The notes: generated by a model not told the origin, from the letters alone. A stretch of DNA of 23,040 nt from Proteiniphilum sp. (GCA_012728465.1 JAAYFB010000056.1:1-23040); one strand, 5' to 3'. Shown: positions 7,564 through 16,819, counted from the first letter of the stretch. Program-made: numbers and translations.

Positions 7564-8355
7564 ATGAATTGGGATCATTTTATATATTTCGCGATTGGAT
7601 CGGTATTACTTTGGGTAATAGCATCCGTTCTAGCTTTTAAAAGTAAAAAGAAAATAGCACCTACCCTATTAACGTTGGCTGGATTGATTATATTCTTTTC
7701 ATTCATCCTAGCATTGTGGCAATCTCTTGAACGACCACCATTGCGAACTATGGGAGAAACAAGATTATGGTACTCATTTTTTCTTCCCGTTGCGGGTCTT
7801 ATAACATATCAGAGATGGGGCTACAAGTGGATATTATCATTTAGCACTATACTCTCGACAGTATTTATTATAGTAAACATTGTTAAGCCCGACATACATA
7901 ACAAAGTATTGATGCCAGCTCTGCAAAGCCCTTGGTTTGCTCCGCACGTTATTATATATATGTTTTCGTATGCAATTCTTGGTGCAGTTACACTAGTGGC
8001 AATATACTATATCATAAGAGAAAAAAAGATATCCGACAAAAACAAAATAATGAACATGACCGACAACCTAGTATATGTCGGCACAGCATTCATTACAATG
8101 GGTATGTTGATGGGTGCAATATGGGCAAAAGCAGCATGGGGACATTACTGGAGTTGGGATCCTAAGGAGACATGGGCGGCAGCTACATGGTTAGGATATC
8201 TACTGTATATACACTACAGACTTAGAGGTAGGTCAACAAACAAGAACTCTATGGTACTCCTTCTATTTGCTTTCTTGTTACTACAAATGTGTTGGTATGG
8301 CGTAAACTACCTGCCATCAGCAAAAGGAAGTGTTCATGCTTATTCTACAAACTAA
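7564..8355 (+). CDS. ccsA: cytochrome c biogenesis protein CcsA/ResC (heme handling, WWD domain)
   Basis: Polytopic membrane protein of 263 residues, the heme-export and presentation partner of ResB. The WWD signature WGHYWSWDPKETWA spans residues 192-205. The two flanking histidines expected to ligate the presented heme are His128 (WFAPHVIIY) and His258 (GSVHAYSTN, five residues from the C-terminus). About seven or eight hydrophobic helices are visible. With ResB it forms a compact System II pair inside the nrf operon. It ends 35 bp before the barrel-protein gene. Confidence 0.93.
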   Translation: MNWDHFIYFAIGSVLLWVIASVLAFKSKKKIAPTLLTLAGLIIFFSFILALWQSLERPPLRTMGETRLWYSFFLPVAGLITYQRWGYKWILSFSTILSTVFIIVNIVKPDIHNKVLMPALQSPWFAPHVIIYMFSYAILGAVTLVAIYYIIREKKISDKNKIMNMTDNLVYVGTAFITMGMLMGAIWAKAAWGHYWSWDPKETWAAATWLGYLLYIHYRLRGRSTNKNSMVLLLFAFLLLQMCWYGVNYLPSAKGSVHAYSTN

Positions 8356-8390
8356 ATATTTTTCAACAATCAAACAAAACTAAATTTGAT

Positions 8391-9674
8391 ATGAAAAGAA
8401 TCAGTTACTTAATTTTATCGCTGATAATAGTATCGTCAGCAAATAATCTTTTCGCACAAGCGGAAAAGAGTGAAATAACAGTGAAAGGACAATTGAGACC
8501 ACGTGCAGAATATAGACATGGGGCTCTAAGCCCCATTAGTGAAGGTCAAAAGGCATCATCTTTTATATCCAATAGAGCAAGAATAAATATAGGATATGAT
8601 AATGGATTCCTTTCGATGGGTTTTGGTGCTCAAGATGTCTCAGTATGGGGTGAGAAACCACAAATAGACCCAAATCCATGGACAAGTGGCATTAATGAAG
8701 CTTGGGCTAAAATATATAAAAATGGATACTTTGCTCAGTTTGGTCGTCAACAACTTGCATACGATGATGACAGAATATTAGGGACACTTGATTGGAACCA
8801 AGCAGGACGCTACCATGATGCTCTAAAACTAGGATATGAGGGTGGACTACATAAAGCACATCTTATTTTGGCCTATAATCAGCGTGCACAAGGAATAAAC
8901 TCAGGCACATATTATACTGGTAATCAGCCATACAAAACAATGCAAACCGCATGGTATAAGTATGACTACAGACCAAATTCACATTTCTCATTGTTATTTA
9001 TGAATTTGGGAATGGAAGCTGGTACTCCAGCTACTGAAGATGCGCCAGCAGTTTCCAAAACAAAAAGTATGCAAACTATTGGAGCTAATATTAGCGATAG
9101 ATTGAATGATTTAAATCTATCAGGATCTGCTTATTATCAAATGGGAAAAAATAAATCTGACAGAAGTATTAATGCTTATATGTTTGCAGCAAAAGCTCAA
9201 TATGTATTTACTCCTAGTTTCTCGGCAGCTATTGGTATTGATTACTTATCGGGACAAGATGATAGTGATAAAGTAACAAACTTCGATCCACTTTATGGCA
9301 CACACCATAAGTTTTATGGATCAATGGACTATTTCTATGCGTCATCATTTGGGAATAAAGGACTATCCGATTTGTATGCATCAATAATATTCAAACCAGT
9401 AGGTGCATTGAGTGTTGATTTAACCTATCACAATTTCTCCTCACAACAAGATATATTGGTAGATGATGTAAGCAAACGGGGACTTGGATCGGAGATTGAC
9501 CTTACAATAACCTACCCTATTCGACCATACATTACACTTCAGGGTGGATATTCAATGATGTTTGGTACTGATGCATTTTTCCAAATAAAGGGAGGAAGCA
9601 AAGATAAGACACAGAACTGGGCATTTCTTTCGTTGAATGTTAACCCAACTATATTTAGTTCACGAAACAAATAA
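8391..9674 (+). CDS. outer-membrane beta-barrel protein, alginate-export/porin-like
   Basis: Mature barrel of about 400 residues preceded by a signal peptide (MKRISYLILSLIIVSSANNLFAQA). The body is a run of alternating aromatic and hydrophobic strands, such as GYFAQFGRQQLAYDDDRILG and RARINIGYDNGFLSMGFGAQD, resembling the alginate-export family of barrel proteins. The frame is open from 8289, overlapping ccsA, but the Met at 8391 begins a perfect signal peptide and is the start. As last gene of the nrf operon it may let nitrite or another small solute cross the outer membrane; that is inference, since the family name reflects remote homology and the substrate is unknown. Confidence 0.75.
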   Translation: MKRISYLILSLIIVSSANNLFAQAEKSEITVKGQLRPRAEYRHGALSPISEGQKASSFISNRARINIGYDNGFLSMGFGAQDVSVWGEKPQIDPNPWTSGINEAWAKIYKNGYFAQFGRQQLAYDDDRILGTLDWNQAGRYHDALKLGYEGGLHKAHLILAYNQRAQGINSGTYYTGNQPYKTMQTAWYKYDYRPNSHFSLLFMNLGMEAGTPATEDAPAVSKTKSMQTIGANISDRLNDLNLSGSAYYQMGKNKSDRSINAYMFAAKAQYVFTPSFSAAIGIDYLSGQDDSDKVTNFDPLYGTHHKFYGSMDYFYASSFGNKGLSDLYASIIFKPVGALSVDLTYHNFSSQQDILVDDVSKRGLGSEIDLTITYPIRPYITLQGGYSMMFGTDAFFQIKGGSKDKTQNWAFLSLNVNPTIFSSRNK

Positions 9675-9695
9675 TATTTATTCAACAGAATTAAT

Positions 9696-9703
9696 TACCT
9701 TTG
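9696..9703 (+). promoter_or_regulatory. -7 box TACCTTTG upstream of the GNAT operon
   Basis: Exact match to TAnnTTTG, 22 bp after the stop of the barrel gene. Transcription would begin near 9709. A terminator hairpin lies between it and the next gene, so this promoter either feeds the GNAT-dgkA-asmA-helicase operon through an attenuator-like leader or makes a short RNA. No clear -33 box is present. Confidence 0.5.
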
Positions 9704-9760
9704 TACCTTACAAGAAATTGAGGTGATAGATAATTCAAATTCTCAGCATATATATTAATA

Positions 9761-9788
9761 AACCACCTGAATTTCGGGTGGTTTTTTT
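9761..9788 (+). terminator. intrinsic terminator after the nrf operon
   Basis: AACCACCT (9761-9768) pairs with GGGTGGTT (9776-9783) with one G-U pair, around a 7-nt loop, followed by a seven-T tract (9782-9788). It ends 6 bp before the ATG of the acetyltransferase gene. It probably ends the nrf transcript and could also act as an attenuator for a promoter at 9696. Confidence 0.85.
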
Positions 9789-9794
9789 ATTTAC

Positions 9795-10313
9795 ATGTAT
9801 GGCATGAATATAAGTATATCGAAAGCAAACATAGGTAGCATATCAAATATACAACAAGTAGCTAGGGATGCATGGCCAGTAGCATTTGCAGAAATACTTA
9901 CTCCGCAGCAAATAGAGTATATGATGGAGATGATGTATAGCAAAGAAGCATTAACCAAACAAATTGTAGAACTTAACCATCATTTCTTTATTGCCAAAGT
10001 TGATGGTAGTGCAGTTGGATATATATCAATTGAGCATAATATTAATCAAAGCAATAAAACTAAAATCCATAAGATTTATCTATTACCCGAATATCAAAGT
10101 TTGGGAGTTGGGCATGCCCTTTATAAATATGCAGTGGCAGAGGCTGAACTAAATGGAGATATAGCCATCTATTTAAATGTAAATAAATATAATAAAAAGG
10201 CTATTAGTTTCTATAGAAGAGTAGGATTCAAAGTAGTGAAAGAGGAAATAATAGATATTGGCAACGGATTTGTAATGGATGACTATGTGTTTGAAATTGA
10301 TATAACTCAATAA
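9795..10313 (+). CDS. GNAT-family N-acetyltransferase
   Basis: Cytoplasmic acetyl-CoA-dependent acyltransferase of 172 residues. The acetyl-CoA pyrophosphate-binding loop is visible as YLLPEYQSLGVGHALYKYA (about 92-110, the Q-x-x-G-x-G motif A), followed by the motif B segment LNVNKYNKKAISFYRRVGFKVV. The overall pattern resembles RimI or polyamine acetyltransferase-like proteins, but the substrate cannot be inferred. A second Met three codons in (9804) gives a more usual N-terminus (MNISISKA) and is an equally good start. It is 7 bp upstream of dgkA and probably leads the four-gene operon. Confidence 0.85.
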   Translation: MYGMNISISKANIGSISNIQQVARDAWPVAFAEILTPQQIEYMMEMMYSKEALTKQIVELNHHFFIAKVDGSAVGYISIEHNINQSNKTKIHKIYLLPEYQSLGVGHALYKYAVAEAELNGDIAIYLNVNKYNKKAISFYRRVGFKVVKEEIIDIGNGFVMDDYVFEIDITQ

Positions 10314-10320
10314 TCAAAAA

Positions 10321-10692
10321 ATGTCAGAGTACATAAAAAATAGACTAAAGAGCTTTCAATATGCATTTGAAGGTATTATCACATTGATAAAAGGCACGGC
10401 TAATGCAAGAATACATGTATTTGCTGCTTTAGTAGCAATTGCTATGGGGTTTTGGCTTAAAATTTCTACATCAGAATGGGTCGCAATAACAATTGTAATT
10501 GGGGGAGTAATAGCTTTAGAAGCAGTAAATAGTGCAATAGAAGAGCTTGCCGACCTTATTACTAAGAAGCAAAACAGTAAGATAAAGATAATCAAAGATC
10601 TTTCAGCTGGAGGCGTGTTGATTATGGCTATAGTTGCACTAAAAGTGGGCTTATTTATATTTGTGCCAAAGATTATTGAGCTACTTAATTAG
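10321..10692 (+). CDS. dgkA: DgkA-type integral-membrane lipid kinase (diacylglycerol or undecaprenol kinase)
   Basis: Small membrane kinase of 123 residues with three predicted helices (about 33-47, 54-73, 97-115). The family catalytic segment EAVNSAIE is at 67-74; Glu67, Asn70 and Glu74 align with Glu69, Asn72 and Glu76 of E. coli DgkA. NARIH near residue 30 and KDLSAGGV at 92-99 are also conserved positions. Members phosphorylate diacylglycerol or undecaprenol with ATP to recycle membrane lipid carriers; which one applies here cannot be decided from sequence. It sits 7 bp after the GNAT gene and 24 bp before the AsmA gene, so it is co-transcribed. Confidence 0.92.
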   Translation: MSEYIKNRLKSFQYAFEGIITLIKGTANARIHVFAALVAIAMGFWLKISTSEWVAITIVIGGVIALEAVNSAIEELADLITKKQNSKIKIIKDLSAGGVLIMAIVALKVGLFIFVPKIIELLN

Positions 10693-10716
10693 ATGTAAAA
10701 GAAAAAGATACATATT

Positions 10717-13413
10717 ATGAAATCAAAAAAGAAAAAGATTGGACTAATATCTCTAGCTATTGTTGGTGGTATATTGGCATTATTGATAATTCTGCCAATA
10801 GTATTTAAAGACAAAATTAAAGAGATTGCCCTTAAGGAGGTAAATAAGCAATTGAAAGCTGATGTTGGCTTCGACAAGCTTAGTGTAAGTTTAATAAAGA
10901 ATTTCCCTAACGCATCAATAAGTGTTAAGGACCTATATGTAGCAGGTCGTGATGACTTTGCTGGTGACACACTACTAGCAACTAAGAGCCTAACAGTAGT
11001 GGTAAATATGGGAAGTATCTTCTCCGCAGATGGCTTCGAGATCAAGAAATTTGTAATAGATGACACAAAGATATTTGCTCATCAATTAGAAGATGGAAGA
11101 GCAAACTGGGAGATTGTTCCCGAGAGCGATGAAATAGAAATTGATGATGATGCTCCATCAGCATTTTCGCTCCAGCTAAAGGATGTTAGATTGACTAACA
11201 CAAACATAACCTTTGTGAGCGACACAGCTAAAATGGCAGCTACTATAAATGATATAAATCTAAAACTAAATGGCGACTTCACTGCCGATAACACATTACT
11301 AAAAACTAATCTTAATATTGGTGCTATTAGCTTTTGGGACGATGGATTGAGATTAGCACACAATCTTTCTCTTGATTTCAAAGCAGACATAGAAGCTTAT
11401 TTTAATGAAAGCAAATATGTATTAGCAAACAATGAAATAAATATCAATGCTATTCCTCTATCTATAAATGGCTGGGTACAAATGCCAGATGATGCAATAG
11501 ATATGGACCTAGTGCTTAATGCAGAGAAGGTGGATTTTAAATCACTTCTTTCATTGGTTCCTGCTATATATTCTAGCGAGTTTGATAAACTTACTGCTGA
11601 TGGCAATGTAAGCCTTACAGGTTTTTTAAAAGGAAATATGGAAGGAGATGTTTTCCCTTCATTTGATTTTAAATTAAATGTAGATAATGGAAGATTTAGC
11701 TACCCTGACTTACCTAAGTCTATCGACAATGTACAGGTGGCAAGCCATATTTCAAATGCTGGGGGTTCACTTGATAATACAGTTGTAGATGTATCAAAAC
11801 TAAGCTTCAATATGGGTGGAAACCCATTCTCTGCGAAACTAAATGTTTCTCATCCTATTAGTAACATGAACTTCCTTTTCGTTGCTGATGGTAAATTAGA
11901 CCTAGGTATGATAAAAGATGTTTATCCATTGGAGAAAGGCACTGAGCTGAATGGTTTACTAACTATGAATATTGATGCTGCTGGCAAAATGTCTTATCTT
12001 GAGAATGAAAGATATGAAGATTTTAAATTTGGTGGTAATATCAATGTAAAAGATATGTTGGTAGATATTGCTGATGTAGAAAAGGGTATTGCGGTGAGCA
12101 ATGCAAACTTTATCTTTAATGATAGATATCTTGACCTTGCAGACCTAAATGTAAAAATTGGAGAAAACGACCTTAGAGGAACTGGAAAAGTGGAAAACTA
12201 CTTAGCTTATGCTCTTCGCAACAGCACGCTTAAGGGTGATTTGACTATACAGTCTAATTACTTTAATCTGAATGATTTCATGTCGAGCGAAGAAGCCGAA
12301 GAGGTAAAAAAAGATTCCGACACAGCTAAAGTTTCTCTTTCGGTAATAGAAGTTCCTAAAAACTTAAATATTACACTTAACGGTAACTTCAAGAAGCTTA
12401 TATTTGATGAAATGAATCTTGAAAATGCCGAGGCACAACTACATGTGGTAGATGGTGAACTTAAAATAAACAAGATGAACGTTAACGCCTTTGGAGGAAC
12501 CATGGCACTTAATGGTAAGTATAGCACCAAAAACCCAAGTGAACCTAATGTGGACTTCGATGTGGACTTAAAGCAAATATCGTTTGCTGAAATAATGAGC
12601 CAAGTGGAGTCCTTAAGAAAGTTTGCACCAATTTTTAGTATGCTAGACGGAAGATTTGACACTAAGTTATCACTCAACACACTCCTATCGGGTGATATGA
12701 TGCCTATCCTCACATCAATGCTAAGTTCTGGTAGCTTCAAGGCAGAGTTAGTTACACTTAAAGGCGACAATAATGTATTAAGTGAACTTGCAAGCAAATT
12801 GAAGATTGAAAAATTATCCAATATATCGCTTAAGGACCTAGCACTGTCATTTGCAATTAAAGATGGAATGGTTGAAACTAAACCTTTTAACTTAAACATA
12901 AAGGACTATAACCTAAATATTGGTGGACTCACAGGATTAGATCAATCAATAAAATATACTGGTAGCATCAAAATGCCAGACAAACTGAATTTGAAGCAGT
13001 TTCAAACTATTGGCTTTAAGATTGGAGGCACATTCAAAGATCCAAAGGTGGAACTAGACCTTAAGGGAACGCTGGATAATATCTTAAGTGGCGAAAAAGA
13101 TAAGGTAATGGACAAAGTGGACTCAATGAAAGATCAGCTTACCGATAAAGCTACTGATGCTGCCGACAAAGCAAAACAGGAGGCACAAAAGAGGGCAGAA
13201 CAAATTATGGAGCAAGCCAACAAACAAAGTGAACGTTTACTCAATGTAGCAAAGGCACAAGGTGATAGTATAATAAACAAAGCCAAAAATCCTGTAGCAA
13301 AAGGATTAGCTAAAAAAGCTGCAGAAGAGCTTTTGAAACAAGCACAAAAACAGTCGGATGCAATAACAGAAAAGGCTAAAATTGAGGCAGAACAAGCCAC
13401 CAAAAATGAGTAG
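10717..13413 (+). CDS. AsmA-family large envelope protein
   Basis: Protein of 898 residues anchored by one N-terminal membrane helix (about 9-28, after a Lys-rich cytoplasmic start). A long run of beta-strand repeats follows: an AsmA N-terminal domain (from about 30) and an AsmA-like C-terminal region (about 570-790). AsmA proteins of this type are thought to be bridge-like lipid carriers between inner and outer membranes or to help outer-membrane assembly; that is family knowledge. Odd feature: the last roughly 100 residues (from about 795) are a highly charged Lys/Ala/Gln/Glu-rich helix with recurring KA(K/E)QxA units, like an apolipoprotein or late-embryogenesis-abundant tail. It lies 24 bp after dgkA and 24 bp before the helicase ATG. 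Confidence 0.85.
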   Translation: MKSKKKKIGLISLAIVGGILALLIILPIVFKDKIKEIALKEVNKQLKADVGFDKLSVSLIKNFPNASISVKDLYVAGRDDFAGDTLLATKSLTVVVNMGSIFSADGFEIKKFVIDDTKIFAHQLEDGRANWEIVPESDEIEIDDDAPSAFSLQLKDVRLTNTNITFVSDTAKMAATINDINLKLNGDFTADNTLLKTNLNIGAISFWDDGLRLAHNLSLDFKADIEAYFNESKYVLANNEININAIPLSINGWVQMPDDAIDMDLVLNAEKVDFKSLLSLVPAIYSSEFDKLTADGNVSLTGFLKGNMEGDVFPSFDFKLNVDNGRFSYPDLPKSIDNVQVASHISNAGGSLDNTVVDVSKLSFNMGGNPFSAKLNVSHPISNMNFLFVADGKLDLGMIKDVYPLEKGTELNGLLTMNIDAAGKMSYLENERYEDFKFGGNINVKDMLVDIADVEKGIAVSNANFIFNDRYLDLADLNVKIGENDLRGTGKVENYLAYALRNSTLKGDLTIQSNYFNLNDFMSSEEAEEVKKDSDTAKVSLSVIEVPKNLNITLNGNFKKLIFDEMNLENAEAQLHVVDGELKINKMNVNAFGGTMALNGKYSTKNPSEPNVDFDVDLKQISFAEIMSQVESLRKFAPIFSMLDGRFDTKLSLNTLLSGDMMPILTSMLSSGSFKAELVTLKGDNNVLSELASKLKIEKLSNISLKDLALSFAIKDGMVETKPFNLNIKDYNLNIGGLTGLDQSIKYTGSIKMPDKLNLKQFQTIGFKIGGTFKDPKVELDLKGTLDNILSGEKDKVMDKVDSMKDQLTDKATDAADKAKQEAQKRAEQIMEQANKQSERLLNVAKAQGDSIINKAKNPVAKGLAKKAAEELLKQAQKQSDAITEKAKIEAEQATKNE

Positions 13414-13437
13414 TAATAACATCGCTACTTGCTAAGT

Positions 13438-16400
13438 ATGATAGACTACAACCAATACACAACAGAGCTTCAAGAGATATACAATTCTGAAACAGATACA
13501 AATCAAAAGTTATCTGCATTACGAAAAACTCTTGAACGTTTGACAAGAGAATTAACAGGTTCAGAAACAATACAGTTTCCGAACCTTTTTGCACGTATAG
13601 TATTTATTTCTAAAAAATATAAACTATCTAAACAACTAGAGTGGCAATTACAGAACCTTAGAGTAAGAGCCCGAGAGGTAAGGAAAAACAAAGAACTAGA
13701 AATTAGCATTGCTGAATATAATATACATGAACAAGCAATAACTAACCTTCTCAATTTCATTAATAAGGGTGAAGTAAACATTGACAATACAGAAGTTAAA
13801 GAGCCAAAGGCCGAGACATACAAGAAAGAAAAGTCTGTTCGTTTACATATTGTTGATATTGATAGAGTAAATAACCACCTAAAGTGTGTTGTGGAGAGTG
13901 AACCAAATCAAATAGTAGTAGTAAAATACAATGTAACTAATCAAAACACAGAGTTTAATAGTTCCATAGATGAGTTTTGGGAAGGAGCTCAAATAAATAT
14001 TATTGACTATAAAGTAGATGATGAAGGTTATTTACTACCTAAAATAATTGTTCTTGAACCAGATTATCTTATAGATGCCTCTGCAGTAGCAGAATGCTTT
14101 CATGACTACTGCGAATCACCATTACACTACTTCCGAAATAAATTTGAAACTTTAGACAATCGCTCATACATACTACTCGGTAATTTAGCCAACTTCTTTC
14201 TTGATGAGCTAATATTTGCAGAAAATATTGATGATGTTTCATTTAATGACACATTCCTGAAGTCATTCAAGATGTCTCCATTCGAATACACTAGCTGTAA
14301 GGATATAGAAGATAACAGCGACTTTATTGAGTTTATGACAAAGGCACAAGCTCAATTCGAAAATATAAAAAGAGTAATAAAAGAGGATTTTGCTACAAGA
14401 AGAATTGATGTACAAAGATGTACTCTAGAGCCATCATTCTTTAGTGAACAATATGGATTTCAAGGTAGGCTAGATTTATTGCATCAAGATAGAGATGAGT
14501 TTAAAATTATAGAACTCAAATCGGGGAAACTCCCGTGGCCAGGTCACGATATGGGTAAGATATCACTAAATCATGAGGTGCAAACAGCTATATATAGAAT
14601 GATGATACAAAGTGTGTTTGGTGTGGACAACAGAAAGATAGATGCAGCCATTCTTTACTCATCAGGAGATTTGCCTGGAACTAACTTACGCTTTGCTGCC
14701 GACTTCCAACAACTGACTAAGCAGATTATTAACTTGAGAAATCAAATAGTAGTCAACGAGCACAAGCTTATTAAAGGCAACAATGAAGATGTAGCAAATA
14801 TGTTTATAAACTTATACAACACCACAGCATTTGCAAAACCTACTGCACGCTTTTACACGGAGAAGATAGAGCATTTCCAATCAATTATAAAGCAATGCAC
14901 GGCTACGGAGCTAGCATACTTTTATAGATATATTCGATTTATTTCGCGTGAACTATATCTTCAAAAGATTGGAGATATTGATTACGAATCACCTACAGGT
15001 GTTGCTTCATTGTGGAATAGCAGTTTTTCGGAACGTGAGGAGGCTTTAGATGTTATTTCAGATTTAACAATAGAAGACATTGAGAGTAGCGAAAGCGACA
15101 TGAATATAAGATTTGCCCGCAATGTGATTGATAATAATATTGTCAACTTCCGTGAGGGAGAAATTTGCATTGTATATCCACGAGAAACAGAAAGTGATAA
15201 CGTACTGAACAAACAAATTTTGAAAGGATCAGTCTCTAAGATTTCGAGAGATTATATAGATATTAGGTTTAGGCACAAACAGCGCAATCAATCCTATTTT
15301 GATAATAATAAAACATGGGCTATAGAACATGACACATTAGATACATCTTATAACAGCATGTATAAAAGTCTGTTTAACTTCTTAAGAGCATCCATGCAAA
15401 AAAGAAATATACTGCTAGGCATTGATGCTCCAAAGCAATCATCTGATTATTATGACAAACTGGCTTATCCCGAAAATATTATTAACAAAGCAATAGCTGC
15501 CGAAGACTACTTCTTAATAGTAGGCCCTCCTGGAACGGGCAAAACATCTATTTTTGCAAAACGATTGGTAGAAGAGTATCATAAACGAGATAATACCAAT
15601 ATCTTAATACTTGCATACACTAATCGTGCAGTGGACGAACTATGTGATGCCGTAAATGCAGCATTTGGATGTGAAGAAGAAACAACAGACAAGTTTATAC
15701 GAATTGGCACAGAGCTATCGTGTGCCGAAAAATATCGAGGACGACTGCTACAAAACATTGCCGAAAAAGCAATAAGCAGAGACTCGCTAAGAAAAGAGAT
15801 TCAAGATACACGCATATTCATTTCCACAATTGCATCAATTAATGGAAGACAAGAATTATTCAATCTCAAAAACTTTGATGTAGCCATTATTGATGAAGCA
15901 TCACAGATACTGGAGCCGCAAATCATCGGATTACTCCCACGTTTCGAAAAGTTCATAATGATTGGTGATCATAATCAGCTACCTGCCATTGTGCTACAAA
16001 AGCAATTTCACTCCGCTATATCTGAAACTGAGCTGACTAATATAGGCATTACTAATTGTTCAGATTCTTTATTTGAGCGATTGCTACGAAATGCAATTAC
16101 AAATAATTGGAGTCATGTACATTCACAGCTAACAATCCAAGGGCGTATGCACAATGATATTGCTGCTTTTCCATCCACATATTTTTATCCCGACAAGCTA
16201 CAACCTGCTAAGGGTTGGCAGTCGGAATCGTGGCAATCTTCATTCAATAATAATGATAATCTGTTTTCCACGATTGTTGCATCACAGCGTTTAGCATTTT
16301 TTTCCACTGAAAAGATGGCTCATACTCCTATCCTATCTAACAAAATTAATGCTAACGAAGCAGATGTTGTTGTCTCCATCATCAAATCATTACAGGAAGT

Positions 16401-16782
16401 TTACTTGCATGACAACAAATCATATAATAGTGATAACATTGGTATCATTGCTCCATATCGCAATCAAATTGCTTTAATAAAACATAAGCTAGAACAGAGC
16501 AATATTAAGGACCACGAAGATATTATGGTTGATACAGTGGAGAGATTTCAAGGTAGTCAACGCGATATAATCATTATTTCATTTTGCGTAAACAAAGCAT
16601 ATCAAATGAATTTCCTATGCAACTTAAACGAAGAAGGAACTGTTGACCGAAAACTAAATGTATCACTCACACGAGCTAGACAACAAATGTTTCTCATTGG
16701 TAATGCACAAATATTAAAGCAACACCCTATTTATGCCACATTGCTAGATTTTATGAAGCAGTCGATAGTAAAAGTTCAATAA
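13438..16782 (+). CDS. Dna2-like RecB/Cas4-type nuclease fused to an SF1B (Upf1-like) helicase
   Basis: Protein of 1114 residues with two enzymatic parts. The middle carries a PD-(D/E)xK nuclease: GRLDLL with Asp346, twelve residues later Glu359-Leu-Lys361 (IIELKSGK), then NHEVQTAIYRMM, the RecB/Cas4 QxxxY-like motif. The C-terminal half is a superfamily 1 helicase: Walker A GPPGTGKT (696-703), TNRAVDEL, Walker B DEAS (from 819), GDHNQLPAI, VERFQGSQRDI and the SLTRAR arginine finger (Arg1079). This is the Dna2 order, consistent with DNA end or flap processing. The Dna2/AddB iron-sulfur pattern is not visible: two cysteines (AECFHDYC) precede the nuclease, but no CxxC follows it. The frame can start at TTG 13429; ATG 13438 is preferred. 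It ends the operon before a terminator. Confidence 0.85.
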   Translation: MIDYNQYTTELQEIYNSETDTNQKLSALRKTLERLTRELTGSETIQFPNLFARIVFISKKYKLSKQLEWQLQNLRVRAREVRKNKELEISIAEYNIHEQAITNLLNFINKGEVNIDNTEVKEPKAETYKKEKSVRLHIVDIDRVNNHLKCVVESEPNQIVVVKYNVTNQNTEFNSSIDEFWEGAQINIIDYKVDDEGYLLPKIIVLEPDYLIDASAVAECFHDYCESPLHYFRNKFETLDNRSYILLGNLANFFLDELIFAENIDDVSFNDTFLKSFKMSPFEYTSCKDIEDNSDFIEFMTKAQAQFENIKRVIKEDFATRRIDVQRCTLEPSFFSEQYGFQGRLDLLHQDRDEFKIIELKSGKLPWPGHDMGKISLNHEVQTAIYRMMIQSVFGVDNRKIDAAILYSSGDLPGTNLRFAADFQQLTKQIINLRNQIVVNEHKLIKGNNEDVANMFINLYNTTAFAKPTARFYTEKIEHFQSIIKQCTATELAYFYRYIRFISRELYLQKIGDIDYESPTGVASLWNSSFSEREEALDVISDLTIEDIESSESDMNIRFARNVIDNNIVNFREGEICIVYPRETESDNVLNKQILKGSVSKISRDYIDIRFRHKQRNQSYFDNNKTWAIEHDTLDTSYNSMYKSLFNFLRASMQKRNILLGIDAPKQSSDYYDKLAYPENIINKAIAAEDYFLIVGPPGTGKTSIFAKRLVEEYHKRDNTNILILAYTNRAVDELCDAVNAAFGCEEETTDKFIRIGTELSCAEKYRGRLLQNIAEKAISRDSLRKEIQDTRIFISTIASINGRQELFNLKNFDVAIIDEASQILEPQIIGLLPRFEKFIMIGDHNQLPAIVLQKQFHSAISETELTNIGITNCSDSLFERLLRNAITNNWSHVHSQLTIQGRMHNDIAAFPSTYFYPDKLQPAKGWQSESWQSSFNNNDNLFSTIVASQRLAFFSTEKMAHTPILSNKINANEADVVVSIIKSLQEVYLHDNKSYNSDNIGIIAPYRNQIALIKHKLEQSNIKDHEDIMVDTVERFQGSQRDIIIISFCVNKAYQMNFLCNLNEEGTVDRKLNVSLTRARQQMFLIGNAQILKQHPIYATLLDFMKQSIVKVQ

Positions 16783-16789
16783 TTATAGC

Positions 16790-16819
16790 AAGCCATACTC
16801 ATAAGAGTGTGGCTTTTTT
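16790..16819 (+). terminator. intrinsic terminator after the nuclease-helicase gene
   Basis: AAGCCATACTC (16790-16800) pairs with GAGTGTGGCTT (16805-16815) with one G-U pair, closing an ATAA tetraloop, followed by six T residues (16814-16819). It isolates the upstream operon from the next promoter. Confidence 0.92.

Noticed and set aside
8289..8390. Extended start of the barrel protein overlapping ccsA
   Set aside because: The extra 34 residues are the out-of-frame ccsA sequence, and the Met at 8391 starts a standard signal peptide.
12258..12899. 213-codon open frame on the minus strand within the AsmA gene
   Set aside because: It lies fully opposite a well-supported gene, is rich in Ser and Leu as expected from the complement of Asp/Lys/Asn-rich codons, and shows no recognisable motif. 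The same applies to 10689-11066 and 13134-13403.
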